Source of the DNA: Plakobranchus ocellatus
Lineage: Eukaryota > Mollusca > Gastropoda > Plakobranchidae
Length of the DNA stretch: 27,389 nucleotides
Assembly: GCA_019648995.1 (NCBI GenBank)
Contig: BLXT01003024.1
Span: 462,530 to 489,918 of the forward strand
Direction: 5' to 3'
In this document: piece by piece, positions 11,300-20,040 of the stretch
Layout of the letters: each line of letters opens with the position of its first letter
Position numbering within the stretch: position 1 is the first letter of the stretch
Translations under genes and position numbers: made by a program
Notes under the pieces: generated by a model
What the model saw: the letters and a program-made list of their open reading frames with translations, nothing else
The model's database searches: none
What the model was told of the DNA's origin: nothing

Positions 11300-11706
11300 A
11301 AATTGTTTTAATGGCAACGAAAGGAAGCAGAAATATCTTATTAAACAAATATATCAGTAAAGATATATGTGATGAGGATTTCATGGACAGTAAAAAAAGT
11401 CAAATGAATTGGTACTGAAAGAGGCTAATCTCGAGCGATCATTAATTAAAACCCTAAGACAAGAGGCAACTACAGTTTTTAGGCCATATTTGCCGACACA
11501 ATGTTAAGAGCAATCACTGGAAAGATTGAAGGCAAGCGCAGTAGAGGTAGACAGAGAATAACTTTTATTGAAAATCTTAAGACATGGGCAATAGGCAAGG
11601 GAAGCATTAACAGCTTTGTAAAGTTAACTGAGAATAGATTTGTGTGGAGGAACATGATCGCCAATGTCTGTTCCAGACAAAATATCCGAGGATGATGATG
11701 ATGATC
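11300..11706 (+). mobile_element. RTE-like LINE 3' end, copy 3
   Basis: This is a plus-strand copy of the last ~400 bp of the LINE at 21598-24760 (reverse complement of 21598-21960). The open frame at 11501-11695 carries ITGKIEGKRSRGRQRITF and then WRNMIAN, the C-terminal RGRQR block of this LINE type. The copy ends in (GAT)n at 11691-11706, as does the larger copy. It is 5'-truncated, as expected for target-primed reverse transcription; the exact 5' junction (11240-11345) is unclear. It is fairly well preserved for its length and so is probably one of the younger insertions of this family here. Confidence 0.8.
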
Positions 11707-12085
11707 TGTAAAGATTTTTTGTAGATTAGCGAAACGATCAATCTAGACTGGTTTAGAAATCTTTAGAACTAAATCTCGGAATTAAGTCCTAGAGACGCGA
11801 ACGTAATTGTTATGGAGATCGTTTTTCTTTGATACATTTTTGACAAATATATATATCGATATACATTTATTGTCGTGTAGCTATTGATATATTAATTTTA
11901 TTTGAAATAACATATAAATGAATCAAATATCACCAGACGGATGTACATGGGCCTATTAAGGGTTTTTATATTAAACCTAAATTGTTGCATTAAAATAAAT
12001 TAAGTTAAATTCAATATTATTTTAAAATATTATTTTTTTTAAAATCAGGCTTCGTAACTCCAGACTACGCAAGGAGAAACTTCGC
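11707..12085. other. AT-rich spacer
   Basis: Very AT-rich sequence with TA runs (11845-11860) and long A/T tracts around 11985-12045. No gene or recognised repeat. Confidence 0.5.
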
Positions 12086-12725
12086 GCTGCACAGGTACTT
12101 GAAAAAGAGATGACCATGTGTTTGGAGGTTCAAAGGGTTTGCTATCCAGCAATCGGCCAAAACTATATGGCTTCTATTGAGCTCCACGAAATAAGAGGCG
12201 AGTTACTAAAAAAGAATTCAAGAAAAAAGGTTTAGGCCATAAGGATTCGGACACAAGCTCACGAGACTATGGCTAAGAACATTTATTTTTATGAAACTTA
12301 ATTTTTTTCCACTCCACGGATTCCATGACTATCTTCCAAAAGATAATTTTGAGCGAGCTATATGTGAATATTGAAACATCTTAATGCATAAAAATCAACT
12401 TTGAAAGGCTGTTCATTACATTACTATAAATATAAATACATCTTCCTTTCCCCCTCCGTCGTGTTTTCTATACTCACAATGACATTGTTAAAATCCTACA
12501 TACAAAATGCGGTCCAAAGAGTAATTCCGGGTTATATCATGGCCATTACCGTTTGCGGAGCATGGAAAGTTTGAGCACCTGAAAACCCCAGTATGGTGAT
12601 AGATCGCACCAACTGACCTCTGCTGCGGCCAAAGAATGTTGGTCCTTGAAGACGGAAGCATGACGGTATTTTTTTTCTCCCTACTTTTGTTTTTATTTTA
12701 TATAGTTTAGTATTCACCTTCATTC
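12086..12725 (+). repeat. Unnamed ~0.7-kb dispersed repeat, copy A
   Basis: The whole segment aligns by eye, with substitutions and small indels, to 14580-15230. Landmarks are AAGAGGC-AGTTA (12192/14666), a CCAT-ACTATCT block (12325/14801), a CATCTT-TTTTC-CTATACTCACAATGACATT block (12440/14905) and TTGGTCCTTGAAGAC (12641/15113). A tRNA-like SINE module follows directly in both copies. No open frame spans it. It looks like a non-autonomous element whose 3' part is the SINE module. Confidence 0.65.
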
Positions 12726-12881
12726 TGGTGCATTGGATTGCGAATCCACTTTGAGATTTGCAAAGACCCTTCTAATGCAGGTCCAAGCTCCGCCACAGGC
12801 TCTCTGGCCCTATGGAGGGCCTATAAACCTGAGATTGCCTTATTGTGGAAAGGCTATATACATAAATACACAACCACGCCC

Positions 12882-12891
<10 letters not shown>
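12726..12891 (+). repeat. SINE copy with (TTA)n tail
   Basis: A diverged tRNA-like head (TGGATTGCGAATCCAC near 12733) is followed by GACCCTTCTAATGCAGGTCCAAGCTCCGCCAC-like text in the B-box position, then GGCCCTATGGAGGGCCTA and CTGAGATTGCC as in the other copies. A TTA microsatellite begins directly at its 3' end, consistent with growth of a repeat from a SINE tail. Confidence 0.65.

Positions 12892-12938
<47 letters not shown>
12889..12938. repeat. (TTA)n microsatellite
   Basis: A pure ATT/TTA trinucleotide run of about 16 units directly follows the SINE body. Confidence 0.95.
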
Positions 12939-13027
12939 TTGACCGTAGGCAGGATGACACTGGGAAAAGCCCCACATCCAAAATCTTCCTGGCGATATCT
13001 GAAAAAGTAGAGAAAAGTGTGAATGCT

Positions 13028-13030
<3 letters not shown>

Positions 13031-13085
<55 letters not shown>

Positions 13086-13090
13086 GAGAG
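13031..13090. repeat. (GA)n microsatellite
   Basis: A GA dinucleotide run of roughly 25 units with one interruption (GAGTGAGAG) near the end. Confidence 0.95.
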
Positions 13091-13269
13091 AGTATGTTAG
13101 TTTGTAGCCTTTTTGTCTATTTTTATTGACATTAGTTGTTGATATATATAAACTTTGAAAACTGATAATTTGGGTCAATTTTTCTTATCAGTTAATCAGG
13201 TTACATGCCTCTAGTCAACGTGAAGGGAACCGCTTAATGGCGGACTGGGTATACCAATAATAAACGTGA

Positions 13270-13400
13270 GGGGAAACAAGGTGCTGCACGGGCCTGCACG
13301 GGGTTTGATGTCCAGCAATCGGCCAAAAGATGGCTTCTGGTGAGCTCCACAATCACAGGCACTGGCTAAAGGAAAAGGAGAGCAAGAGCAAAATTGGTCT
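13270..13400 (+). repeat. Fragment of the unnamed repeat family, copy C
   Basis: The strings TCCAGCAATCGGCCAAAA and ATGGCTTCTGGTGAGCTCCACAA match the first part of copy A at 12145-12190. The surrounding CTGCACGGG text also resembles copy A's CTGCACAGG at about 12087. Only the 5' part of the family is present here. Confidence 0.6.
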
Positions 13401-14200
13401 GTTGCCGAGTGACGTTACTACAAGCCATCACCTAATTTCCGAGCACTGAGCCGGGAAGACGTAACTGCATTTCTCTGCCTAAATCACAAGCTCAACTTTT
13501 CGAAAACGTCTTTGTAAAAGATTAGAGCCTATTGTTATTCACCCTGAGATACCTTAGGCTAGATTTAGAAACGTGTTTTAGGGCGCAGGGCTCTGGGTTT
13601 TTTTTCTAATTTGATGCGTTGCAATAGTATTATCAGAATTTGAACTAGTCGGCCTAACAAACGATCGCAGCTCTAATCCAAAAAATTTGAAATCTGATCA
13701 TACATTATGGAAAAACGTTAAGAGTGAATAAGCGATCGACATTAACGAATCAATCTATGCAATTCAAGTTTTGAAATTGTATCGCTTTTAATTTTCTATC
13801 TTTTTATATATCGATCTACCAGTAACAGCTGGCAACAGTTCGACCTGGCTAGCGTCACCAGTCAAGCTAGGGAACAAAAACAAAAATAATCTGACGCGAG
13901 ATGGCAATTCGGCAGAGATTCCAGACATTCCACGTGGAAGATGCGCGGAAAAAGCGAGAAAAACGCCTGCAGGAGAAAAAAGGCTGGTCGCTCGAAATGG
14001 ATAGGCTCTAATGAGGTCACGATTCAAGCTTACAATGACTTAAACCTTTACACGCCTTGTGAAAATTTTAGGGCATGGTGCTAAATTCAGCGGAGGGACG
14101 CAGTGTACTAGAAGCCTGTAGAAAAGTTTGTTACTGCAGCAACTGCTTCAACTGCACTAAGTTGGAACAAACCCCTCAAACCAGCATAATATGGTGGCAA
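13401..14200. other. Unassigned sequence
   Basis: No gene is supported. The minus open frame at 13788-14027 lies in the only moderately GC-rich part, but it has no recognisable motif and no clear splice boundaries. Confidence 0.4.
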
Positions 14201-14345
14201 TGGATAGCGAGTCTGCCCTCCGATCTGCAGCGACCCTTCTGTCACGGGTTCGAGCTTTACCACGGGTGCCCTGGTCTGATAGAGGGTCTGAAAGCCTGAG
14301 ATCACCTTGATGACTGGCTGTATACACAAACATCAAATCAGGAGC
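14201..14345 (+). repeat. tRNA-derived SINE copy
   Basis: The head is decayed, but the B-box-like GGTTCGAGCTT is preserved at 14247-14257, preceded by GATCTGCAGCGACCCTTCTG. The body GTCTGATAGAGGGTCTGAAAG then GAGATCACCTTGATGACTGG matches the other copies. The open frames through it (14075-14299 plus, 14108-14329 minus) are shadows. Confidence 0.75.
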
Positions 14346-14579
14346 AGAATGTCAACGTCATAATGGTCCCATTCCTGGCACCAGTGTATAAAACATGCAG
14401 GATCAACCCTAAAGTGTGATGCGAAAACCAGCAAACAAAAGAGTCCATTTTTCGTAAGGTAGAAAAGGTTCTTTACAATTTTACAAGTTTCTTTCGAATA
14501 AAGTTGAGACAAAAAAGACTAAACGAGGCTTGATGATTAATGTCAAGATAGTAAAAAAAATCTTGTCGCCTCTCGCATC

Positions 14580-15192
14580 CCTGAAGAGAGAGAGCAGCAT
14601 GGAGAGAAATTGGCTAGCTGTCTTCACCGCTTGAGACTGACAAGAAGATGCTAAACTAAGACAGCAAGAGGCCAGTTAGTTACCCAAAAAGGCTTTGGTC
14701 ATGAGAACTCTGATGCAAACTCAGGATACCATGTTTAAGATCCTTTTAACAAGTTAATTCTTTAAAAAAAAATGTTCCATAAAATTTGTATGGTATAGGT
14801 GCCATAACTATCTACTGAAAGATGGCGCTCAGAGAGCTGTAAGTGACTCTAAAATTTCTTAACGCATATCAAATTTGAGAGGTTGATCAGCACATTTTTC
14901 TTAACGTAAATACATTTTTTCCATGTTTTCTACACTGACAAAGACATTTCTAGAATCTTGTCTCTCCTAGAAGGTGCAGCACAGAGAATGGCCTGGGTTT
15001 TATCATGATCAGTGCCGTTAGCGGAGAATGGAAACTCTGAACAGCCAAAACTCTGTTTGGTGATGCGTTTCACTAAGTTTTCTTTGCTGCGACTGAGGAG
15101 TGTGAGGAAAGATGGGTCTTTGAAGACAGAAATATATGACTCTTAAAACGGTTCGTGCATTAATTTCTTTCTTTCTATTTTTTTTTTCTACA
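14580..15192 (+). repeat. Unnamed ~0.7-kb dispersed repeat, copy B
   Basis: This is the homologue of copy A at 12086-12725, with the same order of blocks and the same junction to a tRNA-like module at its 3' side. Identity is clearly well below complete, so the copies are old. No open frame spans it. Confidence 0.65.
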
Positions 15193-15605
15193 TCTTTGTT
15201 TAGTGTTAACTTTACCTTCACTCTGTCCTGCTTCAGGGGTGTTGGTGGCGCAGTGCACAGCGAATCCGCCTTGATAGTTGCTAAAACACTTCTGTCACAG
15301 TTTCAAGCCCTGCCATCTTTGTTTAGAGTTAACCTTACCTTCACCCTGTCCTGCTTCAGGGGTGTTGGTGGCGCAGTGCACAGTGAATCCGCCTTGATAG
15401 TTGCTAAAGCACTTCTGTCACAGATTCAAGCCCTGCCATCTTTGTTTAGAGTTAACCTTACCGTCACTCTGTCCTGCTTCAGGGGAGTTGGGTGGCTCAG
15501 TGGACAGTGAATCCGCCTTGATATTTACCAAAACACTTCTGTCACAGATTCAAGTTCTGCCACCATCACTATGGCCTGACGGCAGGACCTAAAGCTGAAA
15601 TAATC
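15193..15605 (+). repeat. SINE module triplicated with 123-bp period
   Basis: The string TCTTTGTTTAG(T/A)GTTAAC starts at 15193, 15316 and 15439, giving two steps of exactly 123 bp. Each unit contains a short flank plus the tRNA-like head with an A-box-like TGGCGCAGTGC; the last has the more canonical TGGCTCAGTGG at 15493-15503. Only the last unit continues into the SINE body (CCTGACGGCAGGACCTAAAG). Because 123 is divisible by three, a frame stays open across the units and reads as a 41-residue repeat, which is very probably not a real protein. Confidence 0.85.
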
Positions 15606-15749
15606 AAAAATTAAAAAAAAGAAAAGATCATGCTTTCCTTTTCTTTAAGATTAAAAACTTGCCTAAAATTTATGACGAACATCACTTAAGATATGTATTT
15701 AAGAAAATACGATCTATTGTAATTTTCCTTTTTTTCCCCTCGTTTTTAC

Positions 15750-15857
15750 CTTCAAGATATAATATTAATTCATTCTTGACAACTGGGCACAGACCACCAT
15801 TAGAATAAGCTTCTAGACTTCCCTCTGTGCTTCTGAAGAAAGGCGGATGGCATTCTG
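15750..15857 (-). CDS. Candidate minus-strand exon, Cys-containing, unknown
   Basis: On the minus strand an acceptor (GCAATCAG, with an alternative three bases later) precedes 15857. A donor AAG/GTAAAA follows the exon end at 15750. The enclosed frame reads AECHPPFFRSTEGSL and NGGLCPVVKNELILYLEG, with two cysteines and balanced composition unlike the surrounding AT-rich DNA. It starts needing one carried base. That does not fit the phase of the other minus candidate at 18748-18894, so if both are real at least one more exon lies between them. I recognise no family. Confidence 0.3.
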
Positions 15858-16241
15858 CTGATTGCATAAATAGTAAGTGATAGTTTACTATTTTTTTTAT
15901 GACATTTTCAAATATTTAAAAAAGTGGATCATGGATAGTACATGTTTAGCTCTGCCATTTAAGTATTTGCAAGATTATTTCGTTAATATTCTCCAACAGG
16001 TAAATGTATCAGATGCCATGACAATCTATCACAAGTGCGGCTTATGTTTCTTACATTAACACTCGAATAACATAGATTCTATTAGAACGTGTTGAAGAAG
16101 GGCAAACAAGCGTGAGAACGCCCAACATAGTCCCCTGTGTTAAAATACTGGGCATTTTATAATAATATTGACATGTCTAGAACACAAACTCTATTACCTT
16201 GGCGTATTTTCTCTGAAAGAATTTTTTTTCTTCTGTTTCAG

Positions 16242-16292
16242 TGACTTATTGTATGAAATTTCCGTTGAACTTGATGGGGATAAAAAATGTTT
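16242..16292 (+). CDS. Candidate plus-strand exon, unknown protein
   Basis: A strong acceptor (long T-rich tract, CTGTTTCAG, ending at 16241) is followed by a frame reading DLLYEISVELDGDKK when two bases are carried in. This phase matches the end of the candidate exon at 2332-2396. Donors are weak: GTTTGT after 16288 or GTGAAC after 16292. Neither gives the phase needed to join 17939 directly, so a further exon would be required. One possibility is the open stretch starting at 17373 after CTCTTTTTCAG. Chance cannot be excluded. Confidence 0.3.
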
Positions 16293-17216
16293 GTGAACAT
16301 TTTCCGCCGACATTCGTTTACTGCCTGCTGGCAATTTGCTCAGTGCGACGAACTAAAGTTCAGTTTTTAGTGTAGTAAGCAATCGTTCTATAAAAATATA
16401 AAGTACTACAAAATTACAACTTTTATTCAAGGAAGCTTCATGATTAGTACAAAAATCGTGTCGTTAATTCTGTATTATAATCCTTATCCTTTTCATTACA
16501 GGTTCAAAGCTCACTGACTGAAAAAACTACATTTCAAAATTTCATGTGGCTAAGTGATGTCTCGATGATGCAGAAAATCGGAATACAGACCTTCACAAGA
16601 TGTTGTGAGAGTCAGCTTGTACGCCACTCTCGAATGTTCCTGTCAGAAGCCTCAGGGCATGACTTACTAAAACTATATCTCTAATGAAGGCATGAAGGCG
16701 CGGCGCAAAGCCCGCTATCTTTGGTCAAGCAACGAAAGCTGAATTGATAGGCCATGACTCTCGTTCTTCGCTAAAAACTCCAAGGTGCAAGAAGGACGAA
16801 AGAGAGGCAGCAGACAAAGAAATGATAGGACACTATCCGAGTATGGGCAGCTGTAAGAACTCCAGGTCCGCCTGCAGAAGAGAGCAGGGAAGAGTTGAAA
16901 AAATTCATTGACTCCTGTCCGAGCCACCAGCCCAAAGGATGATAGTGCTCTATTGGAGCAGAACAGATATGATTGTCGGCAGTTTCCACCAGATCCAAAG
17001 AATAGAACATTGTTTGCTGAAAAATCTCTGACATGCTTTCTGCTCAGGGTGCAGACACCACATATACTGATGCTGCATTAATCAGGAGGTTGGACGTTGT
17101 GGTATTCACTAGCTTTGTCTTTTGAAAGTTTTGTAAGTTAACTTCATAAGCTTCTAGAATGCAAGGCCTTGAAATATCATGTTAAGTGATCGGCAGCCTT
17201 GTAGCAATTCTTTATT
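16293..17216. other. Unassigned; possible LINE debris at 16690-16960
   Basis: After an acceptor-like site at 16501, 60 codons are open (16502 to about 16681) with no recognised motif. At 16780-16930 a plus frame gives fragments such as VQEGRKRGSRQRN and ELQVRLQKRA. These loosely resemble the RGRQR C-terminal block of RTE-like LINEs, but the match is weak. The antisense open frames here have no support. Confidence 0.3.
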
Positions 17217-17306
17217 TTTCACCACTTGACGAAGTGCCTGAAAGTTTGTATCGCATGTTGTAGGTTGGTTAATTACACAAAACGGAATCTCATTCGTGAG
17301 TATTAA
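17217..17306 (+). repeat. SINE-associated 3' segment, copy 1
   Basis: The segment GAAGTGCCTGAAAGTTTGTATCGCATGTTGTAGG... to CTCATTCGTGAGTATTAAC has a close copy at 17627-17717, about 410 bp downstream, and both are followed by T-rich runs. The GCCTGAAAG motif is shared with the SINE bodies, so this is probably the tail half of a related SINE. Confidence 0.65.
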
Positions 17307-17392
17307 CTGTAGGTTTTTTTTTTTTTTTATTTTGTGCCTACTCCGTCAAAGTGTGTGCCTACTCTTTTTCAGAAAATTTCTTGAAGAGTTGA

Positions 17393-17607
17393 AACATGCT
17401 ACAGGGACCCCTCTGTCGCGGGCTTGAGCCTCACCACCAGTGTCCTCACCACGGAGGGCCTGTAAACCTGAGATCACTAGCTATACACAAAGACCAAATC
17501 AATCTGTCAGCAGCAGTCCTGTCATCTACCTTTTGGCTAAATGAACAGTGCAAAGGTTTAGATTCTTTCTGCAGCCAGGTATTTATGTATATATCAGGTC
17601 AAACTGC
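17393..17607 (+). repeat. SINE copy lacking a clear A box
   Basis: It starts at TGCTACAGGGACCCCTCTGTCGCG, carries GGCTTGAGCCTCACC in the B-box position, then GAGGGCCTGTAAACCTGAGATC, CTAGCTATACACAAAGACC and a long downstream part. The same order continues for about 210 bp in the copy at 18302-18510. The open frame at 17396-17641 is a shadow of this repeat. Confidence 0.7.
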
Positions 17608-17626
17608 AATTCTTCATTCTTCACAA

Positions 17627-17722
17627 GTGACCTTGGCCTGACGAAGGGCCTAAAAGTTTGTCTCGCATTGTTGTAGGTAGGTTAAATACACAAAACTGAA
17701 CCTCATTCGTGAGTATTTACTG
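17627..17722 (+). repeat. SINE-associated 3' segment, copy 2
   Basis: Close match to 17217-17306 (GCCTAAAAGTTTGTCTCGCATTGTTGTAGG through CTCATTCGTGAGTATT). Here it directly follows the SINE at 17393-17607, suggesting that the two together form the full-length element and that 17217 is a truncated copy. Confidence 0.65.
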
Positions 17723-17938
17723 GGATTTTGTTTTTGTTTTTTAATACGCAACGAAACTCATATCATTTCTGCATTTTGATTGCATTATCATATGTACATA
17801 ATGTCCTTGCACTGTGCGTAATTGTTTTGGATCACAGAGTGTCTTTTTTTATTTAATATGTCGGTTAAAAAATAATACGCGTCTGAAAAAGATATTGGCT
17901 ATTGTAATATTATACCTTTTTTTTTTTTAAAGATACAG

Positions 17939-18021
17939 GGTGACTCAATATATAACGCACTCACTCGATTGCTGTCAACCGTGAAGGATGGGAAGATGTC
18001 ACACAGAAGGCTGCATCCGTA
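17939..18021 (+). CDS. Host-gene exon candidate (83 nt), unknown protein
   Basis: An excellent acceptor (T-run, AAAGATACAG) precedes 17939 and a consensus donor GTAAGT follows 18021. Only one frame is open: it reads GDSIYNALTRLLS and TVKDGKMSHRRLHP and meets TAG/TAA directly in the intron. The exon ends with TA, two bases of a codon, and the next candidate exon at 19354 starts with T, completing a Tyr codon in frame. The first part could be an amphipathic helix. I do not recognise the protein. The intron that follows is 1.3 kb and contains a SINE. Confidence 0.5.
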
Positions 18022-18301
18022 GTAAGTATTGTTGAATTCGCCTCATTCCATGTTTAAAGTGATGATTTACTTCATTCTAAAAAAAAAAAAAAACAACAAA
18101 AAAAAACATTATTTCAAAGTTCTATGTTAAATCTTTGCTATCAAACATTCCCCGGCAGATGCAGCAATTGCAAGGACAGTTTAGAAAACGTAAACGATTT
18201 TCTCTCAGCCTCAGTGATGACGAGATTAAGGTGGATGTGATGGCAACTTTCAAATGGTGATGGAAGGCCAAACTTGGTGTTGTAGTGAACAGATGAAAGA
18301 T

Positions 18302-18510
18302 GCTGTAGGGACCCTTCTGTCGCGGGTTTGAGTCTCGCCACTGTCGTCCTGGTCTGACGTAGGGCCTGAAAAGTTGAGATCACTAGCTATACACAAAGAC
18401 CTAATCAATCTTTAAGCACCAGTCCTATCCTCTACCTATTGGCGAAATGCACAGTGCAAAGTTGAGGTTCCGTCTGCATCCAGGTATTATGTGTATTCTT
18501 CAGGTCAAAC
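18302..18510 (+). repeat. SINE copy within candidate intron
   Basis: GCTGTAGGGACCCTTCTGTCGCG, B-box-like GGGTTTGAGTCTCGCC, GTAGGGCCTGAAAAGTTGAGATC and CTAGCTATACACAAAGACC, then about 130 bp matching the 3' half of the copy at 17393-17607. The antisense open frame 18141-18383 is a shadow. Confidence 0.7.
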
Positions 18511-18747
18511 TTCGGAGTTGCGTCTATACTTGACTAAAGAACATAGAGGATTGATAGCAAATTGATGAATGCTTATCAACCACCAGAAAACAAAATGATC
18601 GAGCGACATTACTGATTTTTTCTTATTGACCATCGAGTCCATAGTAAGGCTATATTGACGATTTTCTTTTTTTAAATCACAGGTCATGTTGACGGTAATT
18701 GACTTTGCAGAAATTCGAAGCCACCTTTAATAGTGAAAAAATCTTAC

Positions 18748-18894
18748 TTTGGTAAAAGGCAGAAAACTGTGCCCTCTGTTGTGCCATCTTTCAGGGATCC
18801 TGAAGGACAGCTGTAGCGGCACTCCACCATGATGTGCTCCTTGACGACACTGCACATGACCATCATGCAGTCAATATTTGAAGGGCAGATGTGA
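18748..18894 (-). CDS. Candidate cysteine-rich minus-strand exon (147 nt)
   Basis: On the minus strand the segment is bounded by an AG acceptor (ATCCAG; the in-frame TAA just upstream lies in the intron) and a consensus donor AA/GTAAGA. Its 48 full codons contain six cysteines, in CPSNIDCMMVMC, VECRYSC and TVFC, spaced C-x6-C-x4-C-x10-C-x3-C-x14-C. The exon is 147 nt and symmetric (phase 2 in, phase 2 out), as is common for shuffled extracellular modules. This suggests a disulphide-bonded domain of a secreted or membrane protein. No signal peptide exon was identified. It sits inside the intron of the plus-strand candidate gene, so one of the two models may be wrong or the genes may be nested. 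Confidence 0.4.
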
Positions 18895-19353
18895 CTGGAT
18901 TACTATTTAAGTTTAATAGAGCTTTAAATTAAAGTAGAACTAAGGTTAGTTTGATTCTGTTACTTTGAAAATCTCTGCTATTAGCCTGATGCCAGTTTAG
19001 GATTCGGCTTGCAAAACTCTTCCAACTTTAATTATAGCACCAGGGTTTAATTTATTCTTGATGAATAAACAGCATCTCTTACTCAGGAAATGGTATTTGA
19101 AAATTTTATTTTGGTAGTTGTACTAATCATTTTGTACTTTTTCAATGATTTTTTAAAAATTTCATTGCTTTTTGTTACTATAGATTCGTTTGTGTCTTTT
19201 TCTGCTCAAGATAATCTGTTTGAATAGGAATCACGATGCCAGTGTATAATTCATTGTTTTAATCATCATAATTTTTTTTTATCATTCGTAAAACATTCAT
19301 CTATATATTAATGATTATTTCTCGACTTTATCCTTTTCTTCCGCCCAACCCAG

Positions 19354-19414
19354 TGATGGCAATAGCGCACTCTGTGACAGTAGTAGCTTTGAGGACGAAA
19401 TGGGACCACAAACG
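19354..19414 (+). CDS. Host-gene exon candidate (61 nt), unknown protein
   Basis: A pyrimidine-rich acceptor (CTTTTCTTCCGCCCAACCCAG) precedes 19354 and a good donor GTGAGC follows 19414. After one carried base the frame reads DGNSALCDSSSFEDEMGPQT, an acidic Ser-rich stretch with disorder-like composition. It joins the exon at 17939-18021 exactly in phase and ends in phase 0. Downstream acceptors that could receive it include 19925, where a phase-0 frame stays open for 37 codons. The acceptor at 19892 would instead need one carried base. The frame is too short to name. Confidence 0.5.
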
Positions 19415-19891
19415 GTGAGCTTTTGATTTCAAGCAATACAACCAAGATATCTGAATAATCATTTTAGTAATGGCACTGATTTGTTGTATTAGTTTATGTG
19501 ATCTTAATATAATAAATAATACAATCGCCAATGCAGACTTATTTGAGCAAACGAAACGATGCAAAGTGTACGTACAAACGTTTTACCTTAATAAAATAGA
19601 ATAAGCATAGACGGTTCAAATGTTATGTACCCGGGTATATGAAAGAGTTTTCTCAAGTACACGCTCTTGAATCTTACATTATTACTAGTCATTACAATTT
19701 TAATTGTATTAAGATAGCACTTGATAATTATAGTCCATGAATTCAATCATTTTAAAAAAAAAATTTCTTCGCAAAGAAATCACACACAGGACCTATTTGG
19801 TTCCTTGCTTTTCAATGACGAATGAAGGTACATTAACACCATGCTTTTCTCAAAATTTTTTTAAACTTGCACATAACTTTATTTTACTCAG

Positions 19892-20040
19892 GCCGTGTGA
19901 TCTCAATGGCAGCTTTCTGTGCAGAGAGTTCTGAGGACGGAGACAAACTTCCAGGCAAATATTGAGCGGTTCAATTCTAATCACACTAAAAGCAATGATT
20001 TAAAATGCGTACAAAGACCCAAATTTCATGACATTTGAAT
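19892..20040 (+). other. Possible downstream exon region
   Basis: Two acceptor-like sites occur. ATTTTACTCAG ends at 19891; with one carried base it gives a short terminal frame (RVISMAAFC, SSEDGDKLPGKY, stop). TTTCTGTGCAG ends at 19924; in phase 0 it gives RVLRTETNFQANIERF and runs to a stop near 20036. The second matches the phase of the exon at 19354-19414. No strong donor follows either, so each would be a terminal exon. This is a weak call. Confidence 0.22.

Noticed and set aside
15136..15592. A 41-residue repeat protein (VHSESALIVAK repeats)
   Set aside because: It arises from the 123-bp tandem duplication of a SINE head; there is no plausible start, and the frame is only kept because 123 is a multiple of three.
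16502..16681. A 60-codon open frame after a good acceptor
   Set aside because: There is no recognisable motif, no donor in a compatible phase, and it runs into probable LINE debris.
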